64,000 bases of DNA from Stenopsyche tienmushanensis (lineage: Eukaryota; Arthropoda; Insecta; Trichoptera; Stenopsychidae), in the NCBI GenBank assembly GCA_008973525.1, contig WACJ01000524.1, positions 248,001 through 312,000 on the forward strand, written 5' to 3'. A program made the translations under genes and the position numbers. The notes below the pieces were generated by a model. That model searched no databases. It was not told where the DNA came from and saw nothing but the letters and a program-made list of their open reading frames with translations. This document shows, piece after piece, positions 1-16,140 of the stretch (position 1 is its first letter; every line of letters begins with the position of its first letter).

Positions 1-1023
1 TATCTTACAACTAATAAGTAACCCTAAACAAACACATGAATTACATGTCATTTTATGAAAGCAAATGTTAAACAAATACATATAAAAAATACACTTGATG
101 ACATTGATGAAAATGATCTACATTTCTTAAAATGATCTACTTCTCTTAAAAATAAAAAAGTGAATATATTTTAACATGAATTAATTTTCCATTCATTTTT
201 ACTGCTGCAAAATTTCGAACCATGAAACGTCTTGGTCTATTGATGAACAAAATCGAACATATCTGAGGACGCAACATGTGCGTTTGCAGTCGATAAAGTA
301 TTAAAATACCTGTAAAACACTTGCTTAATACAACCAAAATCTTCTCGATCTACTAATTTGCCTGAGCAAAATAGTCTTCGAATGCAAAGGGTTACAAGAA
401 GTATTGGGAAAATACAAAATTAAAATTCTTCGTCCAATTGAAAAAGGATTATACTTTTGACTCACTTTTCCTAGCATTTAGGTAATTTTAAAGCATGATT
501 TCTATCTACATTTCTCAAAACTAGTTATTTACTAATCTCAATCAAACATTGTAAATTAATATTAATTCGATTTTATTCATTACAGGGTTGAAGACAGCCA
601 TGTGTTTATTTTTCTATTCTTTATAAGCTTAGATTTCGATTTTCTCCATGATCAGGGCACTGCAGGGTTAATAATACACAATTGTTTGTAAAAAAAAAAC
701 TAGTGTATTTAATAATGAAGAAACCAATGCTCATTGTTTTTCCAGTAATCAAGTAATGGGATTTCAACGAGTAAAAACAATAAACAACAAAAGCTTTTTA
801 GGTGACTAACCAAGTATAATTTGTGATTATTATTTTTTTAATAATAAAATATTAGCATGAATATAATGTAAACTGCAAATTGAACCCAGGTTAATGAATA
901 ATGTAGTTTTCATGTTGCACTGAAGTTATCGGTTATTCAGTAGTATTTAACATGAATATTCAGTTTAATTTTTAAAATGAAGAAATAGTTTTGCTCAATA
1001 AAGTACAAAGTCATCATTTATTT
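1..1023. other. AT-rich intergenic DNA, no feature seen
   Basis: I see no gene, RNA or clear repeat here. Short open frames (for example 146-337 on the minus strand) have AT-driven composition and resemble no family I know. Confidence 0.5.
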
Positions 1024-1730
1024 ATCATCATAGTAAAGCCACAAATAGTCCACTAGAGAACCATGGAACTAGTAGAACTATGAGCCTCTTCAATATCCAT
1101 TCACAGGAAGGGGTTACATCCATTTTGTCTGTATCATTCACCTCCTTATTTGCTCGATATTGAAGATAGCATAACCTCAGAGTTTCATTTAGAACGCTCA
1201 CCCAGCGGTTCTCCTGAATGAACGTATCGATGGACATTTTTGCGACCGTCTCGATAGGGAGTGTGAGGGGGGTTTATAAAGTCTAAGCAATTTTTCCTCG
1301 GATGACCGTGGAAAGACAACTTTCTTGATTTTACTGGGATGGGCTTTCTGAAATGCAAAAAGTCCAGTCCCTCTTTACCTGACTAGAGCATAACCAGGCT
1401 AGGGTGAATACATACATGACGCTTAAGTGCATCTCAGATTACAACTCGGACACCAACTAAGGGTATCTCCCCGCCCACGTGAACTTACCCGAACAAATTC
1501 GAGACTGAGTGCTTTCCTTTTCAGGTTGACCCTCTTAGTTCGGTGATTTCAAAGCGATATAGAAGGCAACGAAGATAATGTTATAGTTGCGAAGTGAAAT
1601 TCTTCCGAGCTGTCTGCATGTTGTTCCTCTTGTCCTTTTTCTAATTCTAAATCTTCATGGTTCTGAACCGTAAGGTTTCTTATGTTGTATACTATTGTGC
1701 GGAGTCAAATATGTATGAGAAAAAGAATGA
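1024..1730 (-). mobile_element. Family A dispersed repeat, copy 1 (LINE/SINE 3' end)
   Basis: This is the longest copy of a repeat found at six or more places in the window. In its sense (minus) direction it ends with a conserved block built around GGATATTGAAGAGG, then GTGGCTnnACT, then a short ATGATG microsatellite tail. Microsatellite tails of this kind are used by RTE-clade LINEs and the SINEs they mobilise. It aligns along its length with the copies at 36,523 and 55,395. In the sense direction its upstream neighbour, about 300 nt away, is a decayed RTE-type endonuclease (2045-2517). The two may therefore be ends of one internally deleted LINE. No intact coding potential remains. Confidence 0.7.
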
Positions 1731-2044
1731 TAGCAAATCGGGGGGGTTAAGGTTTTAAATTGTTTTGTAGTTGTGTAGTCTTTTGAAAATGGCTTTGAGC
1801 TTTAGGTTACGTTTCGCATATGTTGTTTTTAAAGGTAACTAGTCTTTCCTAGTTCTATTGGTTAGATGGACCTGGAACACTTTGTGCATGTGAGAACCAA
1901 GAGAGAGAGTAACATTATGTAATTATATGAACTAGTATATGGAACACGTATTATTCCGCAAATGTGCCAACCGGGGACAATCAAACAATATTTAATTGGT
2001 CAGAAGCAAACAGGTAAAAGTCAGATATCAAGTAATATCAAATA
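1731..2044. other. Spacer between family A copy and endonuclease remnant
   Basis: There is no recognisable feature. The stretch may belong to the same decayed LINE, because endonuclease and repeat lie in the same orientation on either side of it, but no domain can be read in any frame. Confidence 0.3.
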
Positions 2045-2517
2045 GTCAGGTCAATATCAATAAGATCAAGTGGTACTATTTCTACTGGATGCACATAGGA
2101 GCGTATACTTGCGTTATGTGTATGATGTAACCCTTATTTATTCAGAGTACTATTGTTGCTAGTCTCTCCTTAGTGTGTTTAAATTCTGTTATGTTTCCTA
2201 ATATCCATTTATTTAAAAGAAATCCAACACCATTTTTCCAGCTTTTTTGTAATCCGCTCCAGAAGAATCCATTCCTGCTTTTCAATGTGACTTTACCTTC
2301 ATTTTTCTTCTCGGTTCTCCATTTGACGTTATTTAGTTTGTTCAAAGTACGCAAGTTTGTCTTTAGATCCTAGTGTTCTTACGTTATATATGGCAATATA
2401 AATTAAATGTGTGCGAGTATTTGTTGATTCACTTACCTTGGAAGCTTGGTTTTTTGCGGCCTTACTTGTTTTTCTCAAAGGACAGTCAGAAATTAATCTT
2501 GAGCACAAATCAGTCAA
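2045..2517 (-). pseudogene. Decayed RTE-type LINE endonuclease (APE domain) fragment
   Basis: Reading the minus strand from 2517, the translation reaches the IAIYNVRTL motif (about 2403-2371), the characteristic first strand of the APE-type endonuclease of RTE-like non-LTR retrotransposons. A frameshift near 2340-2350 moves to a second frame with the later endonuclease pattern: a basic NGFFWSGL segment, NGVGFLLNK, and a TEFKHTKERLATIVL-like stretch. After a stop at about 2142 the frame continues with GYIIHITQVYAP, the next conserved endonuclease strand. Several stops follow. No reverse transcriptase domain is found next to it. The clade call rests on motif order from memory; the exact family is unknown. 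Confidence 0.65.
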
Positions 2518-5500
2518 TTTTGAAATTTAAGCATATGTAAATCTCCAACACAAAAATCATTGTAACAAAAAAATTAAGAAAAAGTTTAATACATGTATTT
2601 GTAGGATTTTACAAATAAATTCCATTGTACATTTCAGATCTGAAGCCAATGAATTTAAAAAATTGACTCAGAAAAATCAAGTACAATATCCAAAAAATAA
2701 TAAATAAAATCAATCAAATAAATAAAATCATTCAAAATTCTTTATCTTTAGTTTATTTAATTATATAATATATTAAACTGACAAATCATAATAAATATTT
2801 ACAAACACATTTACAAAGTGAAAAAAAACAACATAAGTGAGATTCGTTTTCACGATTGATTGATACTGAATAATATATAATTAACAAATTATTCTTGACT
2901 ACTAAAATCAATATACATTTTAATCATTAAAAAATATGAAACAAAACAACACTTATAATACTAATATTGCAAATTTCAAAAGAATTTACATTAACAGTAC
3001 GCACACACACACACACATTCTCTAATTATTTTTATTTTTATACTGATTTATAAATCCAGAGGAATGGTTGAAAATTTGTTCAAACCAGAGGTATCAGACA
3101 CGAATAATGATCGTGAGGAGGCTCTTTCTAAATAGCACCAAATTAGTCTAAAATAACCGGATCGGAAGTCGGTTACCACTCAGTCTATTGAAATTGGTGA
3201 CAAAGAAAATGAAAGAATTGGCAAATTAATTAAAGGTAGTCGTATAAAAATATATAAAAAAAAAATACTTTCATTTCATGCTTCAAGTATTTTATTTCTA
3301 AACATAAACAAATTTGAATTGAACCTTTTCATTATTCATATGGTGTTTATAAATGTTTTGGTTGTTTTATAATATTCCAATTTTTATACGAATAAATCGC
3401 AAATAATTTTATGCATAGAATACACATTATTAATTCAATTTATTCATGCGGATCAATTTGATAAATAGGCAAGTATTTGAAGTTTCATTTATTGCCTGAA
3501 AAATGAAAACTAAGCTACATTTTTCTAGACATAAAATTACTATATGTGAAATATGCTCATGATATACTTAATAACTAAGGAGATACGAGAATATATTTTT
3601 AACTGTATATTCAATAAAAACGTTAATATTTTTCTTTTAAAATGACATTAATTGGTATGATCACACAGATGTATAAGTACAGTTGAAATTCTTATAATCG
3701 ATATCTACATATCAACCTATTCTTAAAACAATGTGTGTCTACAATAATTACTGTATTTATAAAAATATCAGACTAGTAATAGATGCAGCCTTAAAAATTG
3801 AAATAAAAGTTTAGAATAGAACGAACCTAATGGAAATTCTTTCCCGTGATTTTAACCCACTTGCTGAATTTTGATAGTTTACTACTTGTTTAATATTCAA
3901 AATGAATACTAATATTAGACGTTAATTCCTCAAGCTATGTCAAATAGCGCTGGAAGAAAACTATAATTTACATTTTGATTAAATTCATATGTATTTAAAA
4001 AAAAATTAAAATCAAACACATTCCAATATTGTTTATTTTTTATTTATTAAAATAAGTTGAGCAGGTTAGCCTTCTTCGATGAGCATGGCAGCTCGAATGT
4101 TAAAATATTCCAAATTCTGTTTACTTGCCTGACTATCCATGGCTGACTCTTACATCTATTGAACATTCTTGAATATACTACTTGCAATGAACATATCCTC
4201 TACTGAGGATGTAATTATTATATATGATTGTAATATTTCAATTTTGATTTTTAAATACATATTTAAATCATTACATGAGCTGCATAACACAAAATCAGTG
4301 AAATTTATTATGATAGTGATGATAATCAATTGAAAATATATTAAAATACACTTTGTAGAACTTAATTTATGTATTAATCAATCGGTCTTTTTTTATAAAA
4401 ATTGCAATAATTATTAATCCAGAATCTGAAGAATTTAAGGGGTGATCTCACTTTATCACGACAAAAAAAGAAGTCGTCAATAATTTTGGTGAAAAAATTC
4501 GGATTATTTCAATGTTGTACAAATAATTCGCGTAATGCATTCAATGCAATCAATCCATCCAGATTGCACCCCAACGGCTCTGAAACCGCTGCGACTACAA
4601 GCTTGCCCTTATACCTGCTTTTGTATGCAGGCCAGAGGTTCCTGTTGGGGACCTTTCTTATCTTTGTTCTAGTAAGAATATAATGCAGCCTACATTTTTA
4701 ACGAAGCATTTAAACCTATTTTAAATAATGGATAAAAAGATGTATTGCGATTCGCGAAGACGCCCAATGAAGAATGTATACGTCATGCTAAGGCTCCGAA
4801 TCTTCTAAATAAGCTAGAACAGTTCACAGATATGCCAAATCAGCCAAAAAAGAAGAGGCTGATATAGCGGAAGAATTTTTTTATGAAGCTGAAATCGCCG
4901 ATTAGTAGTATATTTCCTTTTTCAAAAAAAATTAGTACTTAAAACTTTAAACGTGTTTTTCTCGAAACGACATTTTGCATGTGGTGTGGAAAGAATTTTG
5001 AAAAACAAAGTCGCCAATTGGTCTGAATGGTTACAAGCTTATTTTAAGCATATATGGCAATGACAGTTCGCAAAACCAGGACAAAATGTTTATTTTATCT
5101 TACATTTTATATTAAAAAAGGTGTTTTTATCCAATCTTTTTTTTAAACCAGTTCCATTTTGTAACTTTTAAACAAAAAGTATTAATTAACGATAAAGCGA
5201 TAGCAACATTTGTACAGATTAAGAATCTTTTTGACTTTATGTTTGAGGTAAGCCTGAATGAAAAAATTGTTCCACACCGTAGACTTGCATCTTTTTTGAC
5301 ATGTCATTTTAATGTTTTAAAAACGATATAATATATATATATTTTTTAATCACGAATTTATTTTTTCAGTATTATATAGGAGTGCCATAATAAATCTCAA
5401 AAAGATTAATTTCATTATATGGTGTATTTACTGTGAAAAAAATTGTTAAAAATTGCCTATTTTTTGGACCGTCAAAATGAGATGACTATTATACACCAAA

Positions 5501-5635
5501 ATAAATAAATAATAAAATTTGATTTATAAAATGTTTTTCTACCGTGAGTTAATACTAGATCATATTATATTAGATACAAAGCTAGTAATAATTTGTAATG
5601 TATGAATATCAAATTTAAGAAAAGATGTTCTAGAT
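2518..5635. other. AT-rich intergenic DNA
   Basis: No gene is recognisable. The stretch contains a short CA microsatellite (3002-3017) and a TA run (about 5326-5342). A slightly GC-richer patch at 4480-4930 has short broken frames on both strands that may be old transposon sequence, but no family can be named. Confidence 0.4.
3002..3017. repeat. (CA)n microsatellite
   Basis: About eight uninterrupted CA dinucleotides lie in otherwise non-repetitive AT-rich DNA. Confidence 0.85.
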
Positions 5636-5710
5636 CAGAAGCCGGCAAAATATGACCCACGGGGCCAAATTTTTACTATTTAATTTCCAAAATAAAGTTT
5701 AGTTAAAAGC
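5636..5710 (+). mobile_element. Single hAT-type element end (remnant)
   Basis: The sequence starts CAGAAGCCGGCAAA and continues with ATGACCCACGGGGCCAAATTTTT, split here as ATGACCCACGG then GGCCAAATTTTT. This is the usual layout of a hAT terminus (CAG start, then a GCCGGC/GGGCCAAA block). The eight bases before it are TTCTAGAT, with the central TA typical of Buster-type hAT targets, and they are the reverse complement of the target duplication of the MITE at 61,063. No opposite end was found nearby, so this looks truncated. Confidence 0.4.
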
Positions 5711-7421
5711 CAATCTCCGCTCTAGATGATGAAATAATAGCTTATTAAAGATAAATTTCACTAATGCCTCAAATCAATAAGCATTATATGTGACAGTATC
5801 ACATATTTACAATCACATTACACACAACTAAAATATAATTGTAAGTTCGCTATATTATCAATCATAGATCAAATTCAAAAATACTTTTGTTATAAATTAA
5901 ATTGTGTTATGCAGCTAACATATATTAATTTTCAATAAATGTCATTACTAATACATTATAGGCCTAAAATGTACATGCTTATCGTCTTGAAAATATTACG
6001 CTAATAACAGAAATTTGATATCTAATTTTTTTTAAAAAGAACAGAATTAATTGGAAAGAGTATTCAAGAGAATTTTTTTACATTAAATTCATTTCATTCC
6101 TCAGGTTCATGATGTTAACATTCCCTGACTTGATGTTAAAAAAAAAACCATTAGTCACAAAATCACGGCCAAGAAACATTTTAAATATATGTATGATAAT
6201 TAAAAACATGCAAGTATTTTAATAATGCTAAAAAACTCTTGTGACTAGTAAAATCATTTTTCTGTGAATAAAATTATGTACTTTGTGAAACCAAACTCTT
6301 ATCGAACATTATTTTGTTTTGTAAATATTTATTATTCAAGTATAGTAGTTTTTATAGGATACTCATAAAATAAATGTTCAACACCTAAATCGAAAGCAAT
6401 GCGCTACATGTAATTTGAGCATAATCATGTCGTCTTTTTGCTTCAACTTAATTTTGGAATAGATACAATAGACAACTATATTCATCCTTATTCATCTTTA
6501 TAGTTAAAATATTTTCATAAAAAATATAACTTCTGGTGTAAAATAAATCGATAGAAAGACAAACAGATGTATACATTCTAAATTAACTCTCACATATATT
6601 TCAATTACGAGCGATTTTTATAAATTTAGATAACCTCCTAATAAAACATAGTTTACTGACGTGTGTCATGTTTCAAAGGATAAAGTAACAATGATATAAA
6701 ATTTAACCACACTCAATTGCATGCATTATAAATAGAACGATTAAAGACAATTTATTCATAACCTTATCACAACCTCTGAATGATGTATAATCATTCTCTT
6801 GGAATTCCAGAATAAATCTTATTGAAGCATATTAATAAATATGTAAACCGGCCGTAAAGCCATCGATTAAGTCAGATCATTATTATATAATTTAGAGGCT
6901 ATATGAATTTTAGACATGGACCAATTCATAAATAATAATAACTTACATTTATGCATATAATTCAATCTAATAATGAATCGTCGATTTACACACATTTAAT
7001 ACAAACCACAAGAAGAACATCAATCATCTATGCAATATGCTAATCATGTCAGATTATAAAAATTTTGATACATTTCAAAAGACTGGCCTATAGATATTTC
7101 TTTAATTAATTACAATGGATTCCTGTATTTAAAGGTACCGCGGCCATGCATAACAGTAAGTTGTATTTTTATTTTTAAAAAATCCAAGTAATATATTTCC
7201 AAGACTAACCGTTAAATAAATGATATATTCCAAATACATAAGTGTGAAAGTACCTTTTTTTACAGATTTATTAAAATTAACTTTGAATTTAATAATTTTT
7301 GTGCACATAGATAAATGCATATTCCTTATTGATGGCAGTTTTTTTTAAAAACAATATACATAACTGTAGAGCTATATTACACATAATGGACAAGGTATTT
7401 TTATAAATTGAAAATAAACAC
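5711..7421. other. AT-rich intergenic DNA, no feature seen
   Basis: There are no recognisable coding, RNA or repeat features, only AT-rich sequence. Confidence 0.5.
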
Positions 7422-7532
7422 TATTAACTCTTTATGGTTCACTGATATTTTGAAATAAAATTATGTACGGACTTCCGGTAAAATTTTCACAAAAACACAG
7501 CATATATGTTGACGGCCCATAAAGAGTTAATA
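7422..7532. mobile_element. Small piggyBac-like MITE with TTAA ends
   Basis: Two perfectly inverted 16-bp arms (7422-7437 and 7517-7532) enclose 79 bp. Inside the arms a TTAA lies at each edge (7424-7427 and 7527-7530), followed by the inverted decamer CTCTTTATGG. TTAA duplication is the hallmark of piggyBac-superfamily transposition, and short elements with only terminal repeats are common as MITEs. The arms extend two bases beyond TTAA by complementarity. Internal sequence has no coding capacity. The alternative is a chance palindrome, which a perfect 16-bp pair makes less likely. Confidence 0.55.
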
Positions 7533-8000
7533 AACACGTATTAAAGAATTATATGCACATTGTCTCTTAGTTTTATTAATAATATCCAGTTAAAGTTCAC
7601 AAAACTACAATTGAATTGTGCTTCACATTGCAAAATAATTACAACAATCTATTTTAATAAAAATAGATGTTAAGTTTTAAATCACTTGATTATTTACATT
7701 CATTAAACATAATTTCCTAGCTATGTACATAAATTAATACTAAATTATTGTTACTTATATATTTATATATATAAGTTCGCAAATTGCTATATTACTATTT
7801 CAGCAAATATTGTTGTTGTTTTTATTTTTTTGGTATAAGAAAAAATATTTCATTTAAAAACATAATACTGGTTACATTACATAAATTTAATGACCGTGTT
7901 AATTTACTCCATTAAAAAAAATGTTAAACTAACATTAAACATTTTAAAATATAGCATGCTTACTAAGCAGAGTCCCAAAATGAGCATCAATATCAAATGC
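7533..8000. other. 3' flank of Csk, AT-rich
   Basis: This is probably 3' UTR or intergenic sequence downstream of the minus-strand Csk stop codon. It has no feature beyond AT richness and several possible polyadenylation hexamers. Confidence 0.4.
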
Positions 8001-8006
8001 TTTATT
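8001..8006 (-). terminator. Candidate polyadenylation signal of Csk
   Basis: The minus strand reads AATAAA about 33 nt after the Csk stop codon, the nearest canonical hexamer. The AT-rich flank contains others further on, so the used site is uncertain. Confidence 0.35.
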
Positions 8007-8038
8007 TTTTTAACGTGAGCACTTTTTTGATAGTCAAT

Positions 8039-12159
<4,121 letters not shown>

Positions 12160-12173
12160 AACGGTGAGCACAC

Positions 12174-12185
12174 CACCTCGAGGTG
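12174..12185. promoter_or_regulatory. 12-bp palindrome before the Csk start codon
   Basis: CACCTCGAGGTG is a perfect palindrome 15 bases upstream of the long-isoform AUG. With flanking GTGCA/GCAC bases it can form a bulged hairpin in the leader RNA. It also contains an XhoI-like CTCGAG E-box-type core. Function is unknown. Confidence 0.35.
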
Positions 12186-12804
12186 TGCACCCGTTTCAAC
12201 TTCTCTTTCAGTTAATATTTTTATTTTACTATATAGTTTTTCGATAACACTAGAGATTCACTTTGAAATTCACTTATGGAACACTTAACGATTTAACTAA
12301 AAACCATTGTAGAGATTCAAAAGCCTGTAAATAAATAAAATTTCATTAAAGCGTAATATAATAATGATTAAAATACAAATATCGAAAATATTTAGTTTTT
12401 AAAATTGATGAATAAAATATGAATGGATCAATGCATCCTTATTACTAGTAACAACATACTTGCAGCTTAGCTAATATTTTTTTAGTTTGTAATAAAGATA
12501 AAGATATATATCTATAACTTAAAACTATAATTGATCAACATATGAATTGATAGGTTTAAGTATTAAGGTATTCATGTAAACTTATTTCAATAAAGGATTA
12601 TTATTATAAAAATAACAATACACAAGAGACATATTTAAACTCATAAGAAAACCTTCCCAATGCAACATATTGTAAAATAAAGACTAAAGATATAATCTTA
12701 ATATCATAAGCAAAATATTTTGGAACAATTTCTCACGCTAAAACATGTGTCATCAATTGAGATTATTTATTAATCTAAGTAGAGAAAATACAAAAAGTAT
12801 TTAC

Positions 12805-13065
12805 CTAATATGAAAATGGTCTATAACGACCTCATCCTCTTCCCATTCATCTTGCGTCGCATACAAACGCGTGACGGGAATGCAATAACGTACAATATTA
12901 AATTATATGATATAATGGCAACTCTCGTCTTGTTCGCGATAAATACGACAAATAGGAACATGTCCAGAACACTAAAGAGGCGAACATTTCGTAATTCAAC
13001 CGGACGTTCCAAATGTCTTCTGATAGCACTCACTCAAAGCGGTCAGTGCAGCCATTACTGAATTA
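12805..13065 (-). other. Csk: Candidate non-coding first exon of Csk (long transcript)
   Basis: On the minus strand this GC-richer block ends in a good donor (CATATTAG followed by gtaaatac). The next downstream acceptor (tttatttacag at 12,325) opens the exon carrying the start codon. A TCAGT initiator-like sequence sits at about 13,057-13,061 on the minus strand, a plausible transcription start. There is no long coding frame. The upper boundary is a guess. RNA evidence would be needed to confirm it. Confidence 0.5.
12996..13055 (-). promoter_or_regulatory. Upstream ORF in Csk leader (19 codons)
   Basis: If transcription starts at the nearby TCAGT motif, the first AUG of the leader lies only a few bases downstream and opens a 19-codon frame (start MAALTALSEC) ending in TGA, well before the main start. 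Such leader frames often reduce translation of the main frame. Whether it is in the mature mRNA depends on the unproven first exon. Confidence 0.35.
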
Positions 13066-14985
13066 TTTCAACCAAAGGAAGGTCGACTGAGCAAGAAAAT
13101 TGTCGAGTTTCCCAATACCCATAAGCAGACCTTTCACAAGAGAAGATTGCTTCTAGCGAATATTAGGGTAATATGAGGAGAACGAAAAAACACGCGATGA
13201 TGAAAATAAACGATGGAATCTTCGTCATATGCGACGTCGATCAGACGTAGGCAATTTGGGTGGGACGATAGAAATCTGTCTAACGATTTGACATTTAGGA
13301 AAAAAATCTTGCGGTGGAAAATTTTCCTGCAAAAACAACGTTCTTACTTTATGCCCGCATCGACAGTAACCTAATAAATTGTAAGCTATCGAAATCGATA
13401 ATGAACAAAAAATAAACGAAAAGAGCCATCATCAAATTGAGTCTTCGAAGAGCGAAAGCTAAATTTATGATTCCAAAAATAGAAACCATTCAATTAAGAT
13501 ATTTATATATAGTCGACTCAATTGCTATGATTACAGTAATAACAATAAATCACAATGAACAGCTAGTATTTTTTCATCGTGTTTTAAGTTGCTAAAATAA
13601 ATTTACTCAACCCTGGCTTTGGGTGGGATTTATTAAAAATCACGCAAAATAAATTAATAAAGTTAAAATGTGTCCTTAGCAATTATTGTTACGAACGAAA
13701 AGTACCAAAACCTTGAGAGTGACCTAAATTACCATGAACAAAAATGATCTAATAAAAGCAAGAATTGATAAAATAGATGGTTTGAGATGACAGATAATGT
13801 CGTTGGCCGGCAATGCTTAGCTCTATTGAATCTCCCAAAGATTTATAAAAATAAATCGTTAAGCGCTTCTTTGGATACATTTTGGTGACCACAGCCCACG
13901 CCATGACCTAAATAGATTCCTGTTATCTCATGGCTACTCACTGCTTCAAATTTTAGCGGACTTCGAACGAATACAATGGTAGTAAATATTTTCTCATACG
14001 AAAAGACAATGTTAGGGAGGGTTTCCAATGCAAATATATCAGTGCCATTACACATTTCAAATATTATGCGGCGGAGATTTTAAAAGATCGAAATGAATAA
14101 TTTGAAAGCGTTTAACTTTGGATTTTGTTCATTTCAGACCGTCGCCTTCTGATCTTTTAACTGGTTTTATTTTAAAGCTGGAATAGAATTCTTCCTATGG
14201 CACGTACAATAAAATAGCAACATAATTAGATCATTTTTAACCAAAAATGAACGCACTGATATCAGCGGTTTGCATTTGTATAATTTTACTATTATCATTG
14301 TAAAAATATTTATATTATTGTAAGAATTAGCGCATAGAAAATATGATATCACTGTGAATTAAATGATGATGCATTATTATAAAATAGTAATATAAGCCCG
14401 CAATCGGTTCACTGTTTCGTAGAAAAGCACGAAGGGCTCGTTTTGTTTACACACCACATTTTAAGAAACGAAACAAAAAAAAAATAAAGAATGTCAAGAG
14501 TCAAAGAAGCCTAGATCTCTGAGGTCACCTTTTCAAAATAAATGCCCCTGTTTATATGAGGACGACATGCGGTACAGATTGAAGTGAACATGACTAATCA
14601 AATACACAAGCATTTTCAATGAGATCATTAGCTGACATTCAATGTGGGAGACTGCTCCGCAAAAAAGCAGAATAATAACAAACCACAAGTATGATACACT
14701 AGGTAGGATTTATGCTTAACCGAGTTTTGTAAAAATGGAATTCTTTTAGCGCTGCGGTGAGGGGGTCTTGAAAAGTCGAAGGAAATGCAGTCATTTTTAA
14801 AATAAATAATGTCGATCGATCAAAATATGCTATTTGTTTTAATTACAAAATCAATAGATACGAATAGAAATGAGATTTTCGCGAAAGAAAATGGTGGATT
14901 GATTCAGTGTGATGGTATGACTAATTCAAGATAATTAATTGAATATATGTATGCTTCTCTTAATCCAAATAAACTTGCACAAAGA
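13066..14985. other. Upstream flank of Csk, no gene seen
   Basis: This is probably the Csk promoter side. Sequence at 13,070-13,400 is moderately GC-rich and could hold promoter elements. The rest is AT-rich with no recognisable feature. Confidence 0.4.
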
Positions 14986-16140
14986 AGCAGAACTCATTGC
15001 CTTCGCGGATGATGGAAAATCGCCTGCAGCTGGCGGCAGGGAAAACGGAGGTAATGATCTGCAGCAGAAGAAGAAGACCGAAGGTCCAACAGCTTGTTGT
15101 CAACGGTCACGGGGTTGAATATAGCAAAACGCTGAGATACCTCGGGATCCTCATGGACAACAAGGTGACCTTCAATAAAAACATTGAAACAGCTGCACAG
15201 AAGGAAGCCAGCGAGCTCGGACAGCCCATGTCCAATATCGGAAGGCCAAAGCCATGCAGAAGAAGAACCATAAACGAGGTTATACACTTAATCCTTCTGT
15301 GCAGAGTCCCGGTATGGTATGAGTCGCTCAGACATGAGAGCTACAGAAAGAAGCTGACCAGGGTCCAGCGACAGGGAGCGCTCCGAGTCACCACAGCGTA
15401 CAGAACAGTATATGAAGTCGCGGTGCTCGTGATTGCTGGAATCCCCCCGCTGGGCCTCCGAGCAAAGAATAGGGCCTTAGACTTCGAAGATCCCAAAAAC
15501 CACAACGAGCATGACCAGAAACTGAAGGAAGCCTGGCAGCAGAGATAGGATCAGTCCAGCAAAGGAAGATGGACCCATCGACTTATTCCAGTCGTAAGCC
15601 GGTGATAAGCCAGAAAACACGGAGAAACGACCTACCGCTTAACTCAGGTGCTCACTGGACATGGATGTTTCGATGCGTACCTGAAGCGGATTGGCAAAGA
15701 AGCAATTGCGGCGTGCTATCGCTGTCAAGCGGAGGTCGATAATGCCAAACACACCATCAATGATTGTGAGGCTTGGACACCCCAGAGCAACACGCTGAAA
15801 CAAGCACTCGGGATACCCGAGCTCAAAGCTGACTACATTGTCCACAGCATGATGGTGAGCAAGAAAAACTGGAACCTTTGGCGAGATTTTATTGAAGAAA
15901 TCATGAGTGCCAAAGAGGGCAGCGAGAGAAAGAGGCGCAGAGCGGCTCTCCAACACTAGAATATGGCCAGTTACCTAAGTCCAGACTACCTGCCCTCCTG
16001 AAACAGTGTGGTAAACAATACCAGGGGGACGGAGAAGGACAGGGGAGGGGTTTAGTCAGTAAGAATCTGACAGTACTATGGGATCAAACCCAGGATGTCT
16101 TATGTAAGATTTCCTTCCCACAGGAAGAAAAAATAAATAA
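14986..16140 (+). mobile_element. 5'-truncated R1-clade non-LTR retrotransposon (LINE)
   Basis: It begins inside the reverse transcriptase at the catalytic FADD motif and runs through the RT thumb, a C-terminal CCHC zinc knuckle, a stop at 15,959 and a GC-rich 3' UTR (with a GGGGGACGGAGAAGGACAGG stretch). It ends in an A-rich tail (AAGAAAAAATAAATAAA) near 16,140. Truncation at the 5' end is usual for LINE insertions. Composition is clearly more GC-rich than its surroundings. R1/I-type affinity is judged from the C-terminal motifs. Confidence 0.85.
15002..15959 (+). pseudogene. Reverse transcriptase C-terminal part with CCHC knuckle
   Basis: The frame starts with the FADD active-site motif (15,002-15,013), but the next segment (MENRLQLAAGKTEVM) is in another frame. 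The stretch normally lying between these motifs is missing, so there is an internal deletion plus frameshift. From there one frame runs to 15,959 with stops near 15,546, 15,598 and 15,601. Conserved pieces include LRYLGILMD, LLCRVPVW, RVQRQGALRVTTAYRT, AGIPP, GRWTHRLIP, RKHGETTYRLTQVLTGHGCF, and the zinc knuckle C-x2-C-x8-H-x4-C. This copy is dead. Confidence 0.85.

Noticed and set aside
381..398. AATGCAAAGGGTTACA as the partner of the piggyBac-like end at 30,769
   Set aside because: It lacks TTAA and lies 30 kb away.
4486..4930. 65-codon frame and following broken frames as a transposase fragment
   Set aside because: No motif of any transposase family could be recognised on either strand.
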